Origin: Himantopus leucocephalus
Lineage: Eukaryota > Chordata > Aves > Charadriiformes > Recurvirostridae
Assembly: GCA_003993805.1 (NCBI GenBank)
Contig: RSEF01000005.1
Span: forward strand, 19,529,517-19,593,516
Reading direction: 5' to 3'
DNA length: 64,000 nucleotides
Shown one piece after another: positions 46,101-60,100 of this stretch; position 1 is the stretch's first letter; each line of letters opens with the position of its first letter. The position numbers and the translations under genes are program-made. The notes under the pieces are model-generated. The model worked only from the letters and a program-made list of their open reading frames with translations. It ran no database searches and was not told the DNA's origin.

Positions 46101-48456
46101 AAAAGTAAAAGAAACTAGTGTGAAAACAACGCAAGCAGCAATACCTTAGGAGAGCATTGTTCTTCAAAGTAGTTTAAAAATGTAGAAGAGAATAACTTAC
46201 CATGGGATACATATGTTGGCGTGTAATGTGTATTTTTGTAGAAGTATTATAATTATTATTATAGATTGCACATAAGCTTGGTGGACATTGCATAATTATC
46301 TCTTTAAAATGTAAACAAATATCTGCCTAAGCTGCATCTGCAGCTCATTCAGTTTCTATAAATACTCTAATGACGGCAGAAGTTCATTTAAGCAAATATA
46401 GCTGGCTCTCTGCAGTTACTGTTGTTCCAAAGCTTCCATTGTGGAAACCTAGTTCAAAAAGTTACACCCACACACATACGCTGCAAACACAGCCATTATA
46501 TACAATAAGAATAGATTTGATATTTGAATATTCTGAGGGAATATCTTGAGTAAACAAAACAGACTAAGAATTATTTCATAAACCAGACTGAGCCTGTGCT
46601 TTAAGCTTTATGTGACGCTGACTGGTTGCTATGCTCAAACACAAAGCTTCAAGAAATGCCTTGATACTGATAGTCACTCTTCTTCCACAGCACCTCTGTT
46701 TTTTCTAGGGTGATATATATCCCCAGTAGCAAATTATTTTCCCTTTGACAGTCTAGTTCCACCTTGCAGTGTACTGTTTATGTGGATCCAAGTCTTCCTA
46801 TTCCCTAGCATATCCCTCTTTCCCTGTTTTCAGTAAAACATTATACGAGATGTCTGAGAACTGCAAGTTTAAGAGGTCATTGCAGCGGTTCCCATCACAG
46901 GGTACTTATCAGTCAGAAACCGGGCACTGGAAGAACCAGGTTTACATCAGATGCTTTGGTCTGAGCAGTTAGTGGATAATGTCGATGCATCATGCAGGGA
47001 GCACTAGTGCAGTCGAATGAGATGCACAACACAAAATAAATGTAAGAAATTAGCAACCTTGTGATACTTTCAAAGAAAGAACAAGTTACTTCATATCACC
47101 TCAACTTGATAGCCGATGGCATTAGTTGCAGAACTACATGATGGGTTTGATCCTGCAACTTCTGTGCACGTGGCTTGTTAGCACTGTTTCTGCATCTTTT
47201 CTAATTGAGGTACTACTTACTTTTATTGTGGAAAAAACCCCCCACACCTCAACAAAGCTGTGTACCATCTTGTGCACCTCTGCACTTAGTGTATAATGAA
47301 ATAAAAAAATACTATAGAAGAAATAAAAAGATAGTAAATCTTGAATATTCATGCATTATTATCCTTTGCATTTTGTTTCTTTTATGGCATGCATGAAAAT
47401 GTGCATGCTTATTTGCTTTTTGATTCATAGCTCTGCAATGAGTCTAATGACTCACTGCTCCTACGCAGTAAATTTGGTGTTCTTTATGTGTCTGACTTAC
47501 CACATGTACACACATCAACTGCCTAACATATACAGAGTAGATCACAGATGCATGAATCTGTTTGTCTGTGTCTAAAACTGATGTGCACATAGCAAGTGGC
47601 TATTTGTCCAAGATTTCCAGAAGTTCAGCAGCTCAATCATAGCTCATTTAAGACTTCAGAAAATCCTACGCAAATGGCTGAAGCTTTTCTAGACAGAATT
47701 TCTGAGAAAAACAGAAGGTGTTGCCAATATGTACTATCTCCTGGAAACACAGATTATGTTCACAGGATCAGATACAGAAATGATATAAAAATCAGGAGTC
47801 ACATTTTAATATACAGTTCCCATTACAGGGACTCACAGTAGTGACTCTAGAAAAAGAATCCAGAAAATGGTCAACAGCCTACACAAACTAAGAGATGCTT
47901 CTGTAACAAAGACAGATAACAAATGTGGCGACCCTCTTGCATAATGCCTGGAACACTAATTGCAAGTGAATCTTCAAAGGAAAGAATGATTTAACTGCAA
48001 CTTAGGAGCTAGAAATATTTTTTTTTACAAAATTGTCTTTGTTATATATCCAAAAATAACGCAATAATGACACACAATGATTCTTTAGCTTTTCCAAGGT
48101 ATAGAAAATTTTTAACATGTATTCACCTTTAATAATCATCATAATATCTCATCAGGCTTTAGCTTTCTCATGGAGGATCTAATTTGTCCTGTCTTAGGCC
48201 ATAGGTTCTATTATTCTCCATTAACTACCAGGACAATTATCACAGATTTACAAGTTTAACTCTTAAGTATATCTTAGTCTAACTTTTTTAAAAGTGGACC
48301 TTCAAACCAGTCCGTCATATACAAGATTATCAGCTGAATCAGATGCATTTCAGGTGATAAACTGCATGTGTAGTTTGCAGAAATTACTTAGTCTAGAGTC
48401 AAAACCAGAACTAAAGAAATAACGTGGTTCTGTGGTTTGGCAGTTTCCTGAAAAAA

Positions 48457-48496
48457 AACCAACCAACCAACCAAACCAAAGCAAACCAAACAAAAC
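48457..48496. repeat. (AACC)n/(AAACC)n microsatellite
   Basis: AACCAACCAACCAACCAAACC followed by AAAGCAAACCAAACAAAACC, an imperfect AACC repeat adjoining an A-run. Confidence 0.9.
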
Positions 48497-51400
48497 CTAA
48501 AATACTTGTTGTTTGGGCCCTTTAGAAGTACATTTTTAAAACTGAAGATCACTAAAATGACATTTTGGTAAACTTTCTAGGCCATCATGAAATGACTGAT
48601 TCGACCTAAAAAGAAAAATTCTGCTCATTTTCAATTTGGGGGAAATCTTTATTTTAAATTACATTTCAGAGCAAAGTCTTTCATTGAAGCATTAGGGCAT
48701 TTTGACTTAAAAGTTTTTAAAATATAAATTGGGGTGGGGGGAGAGATTTAATCTCTTTTCAGCCAGAAGAATATTACAATGCTAACATGAATTCACAAAA
48801 TGGTTTTTTTGACACAAATCTTAGCCTCAACACAATCTGTCCTTTTGAATCAAGAGTAAACAGTTTTGACCAAGAAAAAAAAATGCTTGACCCCCATGAA
48901 ATCAATTGTAATGCGCTGAAAACAAAAACATGACAATGTAAGACTTATTTTCACTTTTCTACTAAGACATCATTCTAATTGAAATCATAGGAACTGCAAG
49001 TCACAGACATAATAGACATTGACCTCATCATAGTAATCTTGCTTGGAATTGAAATCACCATGAATATTCAGACCCAGAGCATATGCTAGAAGGTGTTTCA
49101 GGGCTGACAGTCAAGACTCTTTCCTAATCAAGACACAAAAATTTTTAATCAAACCAGAATGATAAATTCTGATACAATATTATAAATCAAATAGAAGGCT
49201 CAGTCTGGGAGCTTGGCTTTAGCTTGGCATCTAAGAATATCCAAAATGTCTCTAGATAATGGAGAATATTTTCAAAATTTTCTATGAAAAGACAGTTTTA
49301 CTTCATATACAAAATGATCAGAGAAACTACTATGCAAGAATAAAATACAGATAAATGAATAGCCACATTTTTTTAAGATTTTTTTTTAATAGTAAAATAT
49401 TCCCAGTAGAAGAAAGGCTAGATAGATGACAGCAAATAGAAAATAACTCTCAAGACAGAAAACGCCGAATATCCTAATCTTAGCTGGCAATTGCTGCTTT
49501 GGTTCAGTTTCTTATAGTAATGACTATAAAGATTTACCTTTATCTCAAAGGTTAGAGAAAATAATTCTTCATAACAGATGTCTCTGAATATTTTGGTGTC
49601 ATTACTGCATGGCTAGACAGTACATTTGCGAGAGTCTGCCGCCTTGTCACAGTTAAGATCTATAATGTTAAGAAATACATTACCTCCATTTGTACTACAC
49701 CACACACTATTATTACAAATTTTCAACTATAGATCAGGAAAACATGAACAAGAAGAACAGTTTTGATATATATTGCTTCTACGATATTTTATTTTCTGTT
49801 CCAGACAAATTGCAACATGATAATCTTCCTAAGAAATGCATATTATTAAGTCAGAATATACTTCAGACTGTGTTAACAACTCTTTCATACTAATATAATT
49901 TCAGGTCCTGGAAACACGGCATCTGACTCCATGGTTTCTTTCAGAGCAGGAATTGAAAGCAAATTTCCAGACGTAATTAAATGCAGATGGACTTGAAGCT
50001 ACCTAAAAGTCAATTGCTACACTTACTTTATTAACCATATCTATAAAACCAAAATGGAGTTACTTGTATTAGACATTGAGTAACCTGATGATGAAATACA
50101 ACTACCTGAATATCTCTGTAGTTTACAGACTCTGCAAATGTATATGTAGAATATATCTAACTTCCAGAGGAAAAAAATTATAACTTGTAAATAAGAACAA
50201 GATATAACTTCTTTTCTCATTACAGCCTGACTTCTATTGCAGTTCTGCTTGCAGGTACTCATATAAAGTAGAATGTTAGCAAAATGTTTTTACGTGAGGG
50301 TAGTCAGTTCTTACCTTCAGCTTATGACAACTTAGTAGTTCTTTAGCTTTACAGATACATATGACGATAAAATTCATTATCACTTTTGAATACATGATGT
50401 CATAAACTAAGTTCACGTATATATCAATGAGCAGAAGCTAATGCTCAGTAAAATACATTTAATTATCTTCAGTAATACTTATTCATCTCTAAAAATCTCC
50501 TATTTTCTATTAAGTGCATGCGTATTCCTATTACTGAACTGGAGTAAACGTATGTAAATCCATTCAGAGTAATTGAAACAGGCTGAGAACCACGTTCTCT
50601 CATTGTCAAGGAGCCTGGTTCTCTAATAAGAGTTACTAAGTGAATATCTAAAACATCTCCATACCTGTCTCATTGTCCTTTACATCAGTAATGAGGATCT
50701 CCTCTCCACTGCTGAAAGGAGAGGTGGTACCTCTTCAGCAGTTCCTTTTATGCAGGAACCACACCTTTCAAAAATAATGAAGAAAAAGGAAATTCAGTAT
50801 ATGCGTGTCATTAGAGATCATCAGGAGTACACTATGGTCTAGCTCTCATCTGAACAAGGACTTGCTTTGTTTAGTTCAAAGGCTTTTTTTCAGTATCTAT
50901 ATTGAGTTTCAAAATTTGTGTGTGTGTGACCTTTCAAAATAACACTCGAATATTAAACTAACCTGTAAGGAAAGAAAGCAAATTCTTCTGGAATTTTTCC
51001 CTAGCGCACAGGATCTACAATTGGGAAAAAATAAGAAACAACTTTAAGAACAAAGTTAATGCAATAACTTTTACTTAATCAGTTCTTCATGTGTATGCAT
51101 GATCAGTCAGAAAACATCCGCTTTCTGGAACAAATGCAAATGAAAAGTCAAATCAAACGGAAAGGCTTTGTATAAGCTGTTTCAGCTATTTCTTTTGCAA
51201 GTTAAGAGATGAGAGAGGTTGTTATGCTGTTTCTATTATAAGTGCATGGGATATGCAGGGAAACCAAGTGTAGAATCGTCTAAATAATTGAAGAAATGTG
51301 TCCATAGACAGGCAACTCTTGCTAACATTCTGCATGATTTTCATCTAGGTGTCATATGGTTAACCATCTTGCTTAATCTTCCTACACGTTCACAAGCCAG

Positions 51401-53803
51401 TTTGATTAAAATCAACCAATACATATGTTTTCATATGTGTTTTTAAAATATTTCTTGGAACTTTCAAGTTCTCACATGAAAATGAAGGAAAAAGAGAAGA
51501 AAAAACATTCTGGTAAACCTTGTGTAACTCACACAGCTAATCAGAGAAAATTACCAAAATTGCTGTCACTCTTGTCACACTATAAGTGAAGGTACAGGAG
51601 AAGTATTAATGACAAACAGAAACAGCTTCTCCAGAAAAATTGCACATAAACACTATTGCTAATCCTGTTGCTAAGAAAGATGAGCCACGGTGTCATTTGT
51701 GTCATAAACGACTGCAGGCTTGTTTAACGGCAGCAAGTTTGCAGCTCTATCCAGTCTCTGCTGTGACTTTTTGTATGGCACCTCACACAATATTGACTGT
51801 CGCTGTTGTTCCTTAAGCATGCTGGGAATCAATATGGTTAGTAATATTAATTACAATAAATGAACACTATGAGTAATGTTTTACTGCCAAAAGAATCAAC
51901 AAATCATAATTTGTGCCTGTGCTAGCTATATTTCCACTAAGGCTGGTAGATAACTAAGGTAGAAAAATAGTCTGCAGCCCATGTTTAATGAACCAAATCA
52001 ATTTATACCCTTTTATTCTGTACAGAATACAAAGGAGACATTATGGTGGGAGCATCTTTTGACACACATTTTCCTGCTAAGTTTCAGGCCAGACTGGAGA
52101 AAAGACGACTGTTTTGAATGAGTCTGAGGATGCTTGGAAGTGCCTCAGGCAAGGATGCTTGAAGGGAAGCAGGTCTGTCAAGAACCACCTGCAAATATAG
52201 TTTTGAAAAGGCTGTCAAAACCAGCATACATACAATCACAAAGAAATACACTCTTACAGCTGCACTTACCCTACCTTATAAAGTAGGTATCAACTGTCAC
52301 TCGGAGGCAGTTAATCATCCAAAAGAGATATTGAAAAAAATATACTGAAGGAAAAACTAAGGGTATGAAATGGAAAAAAGAAATGTTCAACACTTAATTC
52401 CCAATTCTTAGGTGCAATTTTGTGGTGCATGCGCATCTATATGAATGTCTTCATTTAGGCTTATCTTTCCATTTGCAAATTATCATGAAAATAATCGTGT
52501 GTGTGTTTGTTCAAATGTGACACATACACGTGTTACTGGGGAGTTAAATAATGCACACACAAAAGGTGAGGCCTAAATGAAATTCCCTGGAAAACAGTTA
52601 AGTTTGACTGCCCTCCTACTCTTCAGTTAGAATAAGTTCTTTGAACTTAAACGTTATTTCGGTTCAACAGCAAGTGCTAGTGCCATAGTCTGGCCTCCTG
52701 AAAAATACTCGGGACAGATCAAAGATGCTAGAGCATGTCAGCGACAACCTTCTAACTTTGCCATGCTTCCTACCAATTACCTGCTGTAAAACCAGACTAG
52801 AACGACTGGGAGTGCTGTTCATCAGTAGGAAACAAACCTTGAAATTCAGTGAAGCAAACGCGCTAAATGAAGCCGCTGCTTGAGACAATCATGTCTGGAT
52901 GGTGATGATCTAGACAACTATTTATATGTAGCCTATCTTCCACTTCTGATTAGATCTATTAAGGTTTATTTTCCTTAAGGAGTCTTACGGAGTGATTATG
53001 CTAGCAGCTCCTCTTTATAAACAATAATTGGAAGCTTTTCTAACTAATCTTGCATAAATTACGAAATATAAATGTAAAAAGGTACATAAAACAATTTTTG
53101 CCCACTTCTCTATTAACAAAATGCTTTATTTCTTTTTTAGTGACAGACTTAGTGAAACGTGAACTTCAGCTCCTATTAAACCTCTCATAAGAAAGTATAT
53201 CTCACAAAATAGGAAACAAAAATAAGAAAAAAAACTTAATTTAATTTTAAAGATTCCACAAAACAATCACACCAGCGGGTAGATAACAAAAAAGCAGACA
53301 TCATACTTTGCATATTCCTTAAGAGAATGCACTTTCATAAACTAAGAATATGTATATCAACTCACAAAGGAATAAGTCACTAACAGCTAATTTATTTTTC
53401 ATTCAGCAAGCCCTGACAGGTAAGTAGTTTCTTCCTTTGAAAAATGATAAAAATAAAGGAGTATAAACACTGAAGTGAGCACCCAGCAGTACTTTTGGGT
53501 TCCATTTTTCAATTTTAAGACCTTTTCACACAACATCCATATAATTTCAGCGAGCTAACACCTTTCAGCAGAGAAGAAAAAAGAACAAAAGAGATAACTC
53601 TTCTAGGCTAGATGTTGTCATTGACAACTCCATTTAAATCTGATACGATGATGGAAAATATCGTAAGTCATGCAATTAGCTTGTCCTTAATAAACAGTGT
53701 GTCTCATTGTTTTTCAGTTTCTTGAGGTTAACAACACATTGAAATAATGTATTTACCCACTCTGAAAGGAGTATTAAAAATGCATCGGTGGAAGATCACC
53801 TGG

Positions 53804-53817
53804 AAAAAAAAAAAAAA
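53804..53817. repeat. A14 homopolymer
   Basis: Fourteen A within AT-rich DNA. No retrocopy is recognised directly upstream. Confidence 0.9.
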
Positions 53818-54075
53818 GCGACAATTTCTGTGTGCCATTTCACAGCTTCTTTCTCCTTTCAGTTCACCTTGAAACTCATCTGCTGAGAAATACAAGACTC
53901 TTAAGTCTCCCTTTAGAAATGATGAAAAGGCAGTACCTGTCTTGAAAAGATGCTGAAAAATAGTTTATTGCAAACCTACGGCAGCTGAACTCAACATCTT
54001 TGTTGTGTTTCCTTTTGTGCAGCAATTTCTCTTTGAGATCTCTGTGCTTGCCCAACCCCTAACATATCTTAGAAG

Positions 54076-54158
54076 TGGTTTTGTCAGGTTAGGACAATGG
54101 TTGGACTTGATGATCTTAAAGGTCCCTTCCAACCTTAACAATTCTATGATTCTATATA
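54076..54158 (+). mobile_element. Short CR1 LINE 3' tail
   Basis: Contains GGTTAGGACAATGGTTGGAC, TTGATGATCTTAAAGGTCCC, TTCCAACC and ends ACAATTCTATGATTCTATA, the diagnostic CR1 3' tail with its octamer repeat. The copy is only about 80 bp long. Confidence 0.93.
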
Positions 54159-54159
54159 C

Positions 54160-56965
54160 ATTATACAGTACCTATTCAATGATATCCATCCCAGTATAAT
54201 AAATCTCTACAAGTGTATGGTACATATGCATCTGCTATATGTAAAGCCAGATATAGGCAAATATTTAATTTTAATCCTTTTAAAATTTTTCTTCTAGCAT
54301 AAAAACAAATAAATAGTCAGACTAATTATTCAAACTCTCATGTAACATTTAAAAATAAATAGTTTTCATCTAACGTCATTACATTCTGGAATGTTTCCCT
54401 CGTTTAAATTTCTACAGACTGTAGCTGTAGATTATTCTGTTAGATACACCAGAAAGTAGGAACATCGAGGCTAGACACAGGTAAAATCAACCTCCTACCA
54501 TTTATACATTGAGATACTCTATGAAAGAAGGTAAAGCAAGGCTGAGCCACTTATTATAGACATTCAAGAAACAATAACAATAATATGCTTTTCTTCCTCT
54601 GCGTAAGTCCCTCTACTGTTACTCAGCCCACAATACCGTTGCTAAAAGAAGTCATTTGTATAACTTCATACTTAAACTGCATGTTGTCTTTCAACAAATT
54701 TAAATGTAAAAGCAGACAGTGACAAATTACACTCTCCAAATCATTTTCTTTAAATTACTGTCTCCTGTTTTCTGTAGCTTTTGAACACATCTCCTTTGGC
54801 AGTCTAAGTAGCTAAGGTAGCAAGCCACATGAAATTTAAAGGTTGAGGGTTCACAAACCCAGGGAAGCCTTGGCAGCCCATGCAAGTACTGAGAGCTTGG
54901 TAAGTGAAATTGGTAAAAGCTGTTATTTTTGTGAAGCAGCTACTATGAACTTGAGTAGCACATCTGCTTTAAAACAGCATCAAAGAAGACAGAAAAAGTG
55001 GAGTAAAGGGTTCAGAACTACCTGTTCTGAGCATGGAAAACATTTTAAAATAACAGTGTCTCCCATAAAGCAGAATATCCAAAAAGCATGAAGCAGAATG
55101 TCCAAAAAGTGTTCAAATTGTATTCAGCAGCTGTATGTGTGAGAGCTGCTGATAAGACAGAACAGAGACAGAAAGACACCTACAAGATGTTTCCCTCTCC
55201 TGATCGGAGATGGAAGTAACTGGTTTGAATGGAGGTTATCAAAGCTTGTTGGGGAAGATTAAATAAGAGCTGAAGGAAACACAAGGAAAAGCACTTAATA
55301 CTTTAAGACAGATGTCCTGCTCTCTAATTCTTCATTTTTTCACTTCACCCTGAAAACCGACAATATCATTGCTTTCATAATACATCATGGGTAAGAGGAA
55401 ATACACACAGAGGTATTCCTCTTTTTTTTTTAATCACATCTGTGGGAGACAGATACGTTTGGCTGAGGAGGTTAATTCGTTTCTGAAGATGCTTCTGAGA
55501 CTTTTTAATCAGCTACTAGCTGCTGGCAACAAAGAGAAAAAGGGGAAAGGATGTGGGTCAATACCAAATTTTCCAACATTAAAAAATGCCTTTTATGTAC
55601 AGGTTAAGGATGAAAACTAAGATCTCAAATTCCCACAGAAAAATGAATAGGAACTCGAAATGCAGGGTAACAGGTAAATTATTTTAGTTTAGTTTTCTCA
55701 AACCAAGATGGAACAACTGTTATCCTGGGCTGGAGAGCTACTTCTTGCCCCTGACTCTTTGAAAATTCCAGGAGATTTCCAGCAGCTGGAGAAGGCCGGG
55801 TCATCTGCCACAAGCCTTTAATAGAGCCCCATGAGCTGAACCAGCCAGCACCATGGCTGCCGTGGCAGTTCAGCAACAGAGGTCCTGAAGCTCCCAGGGT
55901 CTCCAACGCTGCCCCTGAGACAAAAGCACATGTCCAAGGCAGAACGCCCAAACTTCTAAGCTTCAGTCTCTGCAAGACAAAAATATGGGCAACATGCCAC
56001 AGGTAGCTTGGCCTGAACCAACAGAGCTGGCTGGTGAAAATTGCCACTGAGAAGCTCTATGTTGTCATTGACGCTGCAGTCCCCCAGGGATACATCACTT
56101 ATTTACTGCTCAGCAGACACCTCCTTTCTCCTTTCCACCTCCTGCTCTGGCTTGGATGCATGAGGAGGCATGTCCCCAGATTTTTTTAAAACTTTCTTAG
56201 ACTCATCCCCAAAACAGCTTATCGAGCACATTCTATAATGTAAGAATATAAGGAAATCTAAACAGAGATCTGCATATACACCTTCTGGGAATCACAAGGC
56301 AGACAGAGCAACAGAACAAATAAACACCCTGGACACTGTAGGGAAAGATATCATTTATGGACTTAATTAAATGAATCTCTAAAATGAAGGTATTTCCCAC
56401 AGTTTAAAAAATGGAAGACATATTAGTCTTCTATACTGAAATAGCTGGAGCATGTTTGGGGCAGACGTGAGGGTGAGGACAAAGGGAAAACAAACAAGAC
56501 GTCTATATATGCACAACAGTTCTTTGAAAACTGTGGTTTTCTTTGTATTTGACTGCATTGTTTTGCTGTCAAATATTTCACTAGAAACATACAATTTTCT
56601 TTTTAATTTATTTTTTTCCCCTCTCCAATTGAACAATACTGTTCAATTAAAAAATACTGTGGTATTAAAAAATAATGACTGCAGAAGATGACCATGGCCA
56701 GAGACTGCAGACAACCCTGAAAAATGCAAATGTTGATGAGCAAAAACATAATACAGAAAAAAAAAGTCCTTTTTGATGAAAATATCAGGAGGAAAGTTAA
56801 CAAAACACTTTTTACAGATGTACCACAGTAACAGTAAAGTCATTATGAACATGATTAACTCCAGACACTGGGAAAGGGTATAAACATTCCTCAAATCAGT
56901 TTACCATACAGTAAAATATGTATTTAATGAAGCTGTCTGTATAAGGAAACGTAGAGGACCTAAAG
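54160..56965. other. AT-rich non-coding DNA with one GC-richer patch
   Basis: No supported gene. A 23-bp tandem duplication lies at 55069-55114. The block at about 55720-56050 is GC-richer and contains a 122-codon minus-strand frame with no recognised domain. It may be an unrecognised repeat. Confidence 0.45.
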
Positions 56966-56969
56966 AAAC

Positions 56970-57172
56970 ACAGAATCACAGAATGGTTTGGGTTGGAACG
57001 GACCTTTAAAGGTCATGTAGTCCAACCCCCCTCACATGGACAGGGACATCTTTCACTGGATCAGGTTGCTCAAAGCCCACATGAACCTTGAACACCTCCA
57101 ATGATGGGGCATCTACAACCTCTCTGGGCAACCTGTTCCAGTGTCCCACCACCCTCTTAGTAAAGAATTTCT
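56970..57172 (-). mobile_element. CR1 LINE 3' end
   Basis: Starts ACAGAATCACAGAATGGTTTGG, continues TTGGAACGGACCTTTAAAGG, TCCAACCCCCCTC, CTCTCTGGGCAACCTGTTCC and ends AGTAAAGAATTTCT. A 5'-truncated minus-strand copy of about 200 bp. Confidence 0.95.
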
Positions 57173-57174
57173 GA

Positions 57175-60100
57175 TATCAAAAAGAAAAAGGAATTTGGAG
57201 AACTGGAAGGAGGCAGAGAAAACTGAATAGGGAAGAGCCTGTGAACCAGCCCTTTTGCCCTGTCACCACCTGGTGAATGCCAGGTACTGCACTTTTCAGG
57301 TATAAACTGAAAACTGTTTATATGCCAGTGGGAGCACTCATCTTGGGACTGCAATCCCAGCCCCTCAGACAAAGGTGCCTAGGGAGAGAAGGAAATGGGA
57401 CTCTTAAAAGCAGGGGAGTTTTGAAGCAGATACTTTACAGATCTGCCTGAAAAGAACTGTCTGAACAACTACAGCAGGCTAAAGGGCCTGAGACCTGGGA
57501 CACAATGTTCCCAGAACAAAAAGATGTACTGACAACAGCCACCCTGACATTTCCAGGGAGATCCTCAGCCCATGTAGCAAAGCGATCCACTTCAGGGCTG
57601 CTGTACGTTTCTCCAAGCAGACAGGGCAGNGGGGAAAAAAAAAAAAAAAAAAAGCAGCTGAACAAGAAAAACAAAAAACCTCAAAAAGCAGCAGACAGGT
57701 TGCCCTCAGAACTGAATGTATTTCAAAAGACCTTTGTCAACCTGAAGATGTTGCTGCAAATCATTTCAGCTTTGGTGAATCAGCATTTACAGATTTGCCC
57801 TTGCACTAATGAAATTTTGACTGGTTTTACCACAGTGACCATTAACCTCACCCTGTACAGAAATCCAGCTGTTGAAGGATACTTTTACGGCTTCAAAAAA
57901 AGACAAAAGCTCTCACAAGATCTGTGGCTTGTAAGCAATGAAAGGGAGTATAAGAGAGTTCACCTTTAAAATCTTCACATAGGTAAATAATTCATACACC
58001 CTTTATTCACCTATGGTATCCCTGCCCTCCCCCAGGGTCCCAGTGCAGCAGCCGTTCTAGCTCAGTTAAGTACATACAGCAAATACATCTTCAATTTCCA
58101 CTGTCTTTAATTAAGTTTAACTTTAGTTGAACTGTTGCCGGGAGGAGCTGGGTCAATGGCAGAGGAGTATACAGTCATACTGCAAACATATGTCTAATTT
58201 CTGTCCCCAGTGTCCTCTTGAGACTCCAGCCACGTCACAGAGCACCAGGCAGAATTTAATCGCTTTCTGCTCTAGTAGTTCTGGCTATTTGGGAATTGAG
58301 ATTGATTTTGCTCATTTTGGACTGTGAAGATCCAGTGTGAGCCTGCTGTCACACAGTATGAGGTGGCATCAAGCACAAAGGAATTTGATGTTCTGTAGCA
58401 GCTGTTGTGAGCCGCAGAGCTGGCAGCATCAGGAACAACAGCGTGAACATGCTGCTCGGGTACATGAGTCTTCTGCCTCTGCTCTATACAACCAAGATGT
58501 TCTTGATAGGTCCTTCTGCCTGTTGCAATGAGTATTTTGGCTTCTTTCTGTCTTGTTCGAACTTTTTCTGGTTTGATTAGAATGGTTTGGTGTTTGCATC
58601 AGCTGGATCCAATTAGTAAATGTTTTTAGTACTTGCAGAGACCATTAAATAAAACAAAGTGGAACACTTACTCTGGCACTTTCAGTTTGCAAGACAGATG
58701 GGACAGAAGGAGAGTAACTGCACCGTTGCATCAAGAAGACATCAGTAGAACAGTTGAAATTTTTTGTCCTATGACAAGGGGGAAAAAAAAGTCTTACTCC
58801 TATTGTTGTGAATTTCCTTTAAGTATCAGTGAAAATTCTAGACATATCACAGTATATAATATATTTTATCTTCCTTTTATTAAGGTTGATCTTTACGCCA
58901 GCTGGTATAAAGCATTCAGTTCATGTTTTAGATCAGTGACTTTTCAGAAAACTGTCATTTTTGAGATTTTTGGACATTTGAGATAGCCGCTAAACAAAAC
59001 TAAATCTTTTGTATCTTGATAGTGATGGTAAATTTGACAAGTTCATAAAAGGTTCCCCCTAATGCTGAGACAGTTAAACAAGAATAGGCTAATTCTTAGC
59101 TCACATTGAGGTAAATCTGGAGGATTAACTCAGTTAACACAGTCAATGAGACATCTACATCAGGCCTCAAACTCTTCTATATAAATGAGTTAGAAGGAAC
59201 AGTTACATACACTGAAAGAGATGGAAAATTTATTTAGTAAATAGGAAAAGGTATTAACAGGAATTAATAAATCACTTAATGAAAACTGAAAGTCTGAGGA
59301 CTAGTACTTTGAACAAGTGAAGCAGTTTGAGCAAACTGAAGAAGAGGTGTTATATCTGATGTCTAATGAAAAAAATGCAGCTGTATAAACTTTCACACTT
59401 ACCTTGTAACTGTGAACTCTGTTGGGAGTTCCTCTACAAATGTCGGATTGTATAGTATACTTTAGCTGAATAATGATGACCCAAATTAAATAACCATGAG
59501 ATTGTGTCTTTATCACTAGTTTGCTTTTAAAAACTGCTGATCAGAATGTATTTTTGATTTGGTAAATTTAAATTTATTGCAATAAATGTAACAGCTTTTC
59601 ATTCCAGGAAAAAAAAAAAGAAAATCTTCTTGCAATTTACTGCTACTAGATGGTCATTGTTAGGCCAAGGATATTTTACAGAGCAAGAAAAAGGGGTTCT
59701 TTTGCTAACCTGGTTTTCACTCTCCTTACTGGAAATGACTAAGTTTATCAGTATCTCATAAATATATGTTGATTAATGGTATAATTTATCTTAAAATTAC
59801 ACAAATTTTGGGACTTACATTTTGGAAATTATCCAGATACAATTTCCGTGGCTATGTTTGGATGACATATGTATATGTGATTATACTAAGATATGAGTTC
59901 AAACTGAATTATAAGGGGAGGTGGAGACCATAATGCTCCAACAAGGAAGTAAAAGTATCAACCAGAAGTCTAAAAATCCAATTTCAAATCAAGTGTCAAT
60001 GATCATGCACAAGTGACTCGGGTAATGTTTAAATTCCAAGATTGCTTGAAGAAATAACTCTTTATAGATTTTTCATTGCCATTAAATGAGGAATCTTTGT

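Larger units (their letters stand above)
36511..54073. other. Long AT-rich gene-poor stretch
   Basis: About 17.5 kb without a supported gene or RNA. I looked for splice-joined exons, zinc-finger, kinase, GPCR or olfactory receptor motifs and saw none. Frames of up to about 118 codons (45433-45789) lack recognisable domains. Microsatellites are at 43107-43134 and 48457-48496. The stretch could be an intergenic desert or a large intron. Confidence 0.5.

Noticed and set aside
54843..55091. 82-codon frame with a CxxC and later His, looked at as a zinc finger
   Set aside because: The spacing and missing second His do not fit a C2H2 finger, and there is no linker or array.
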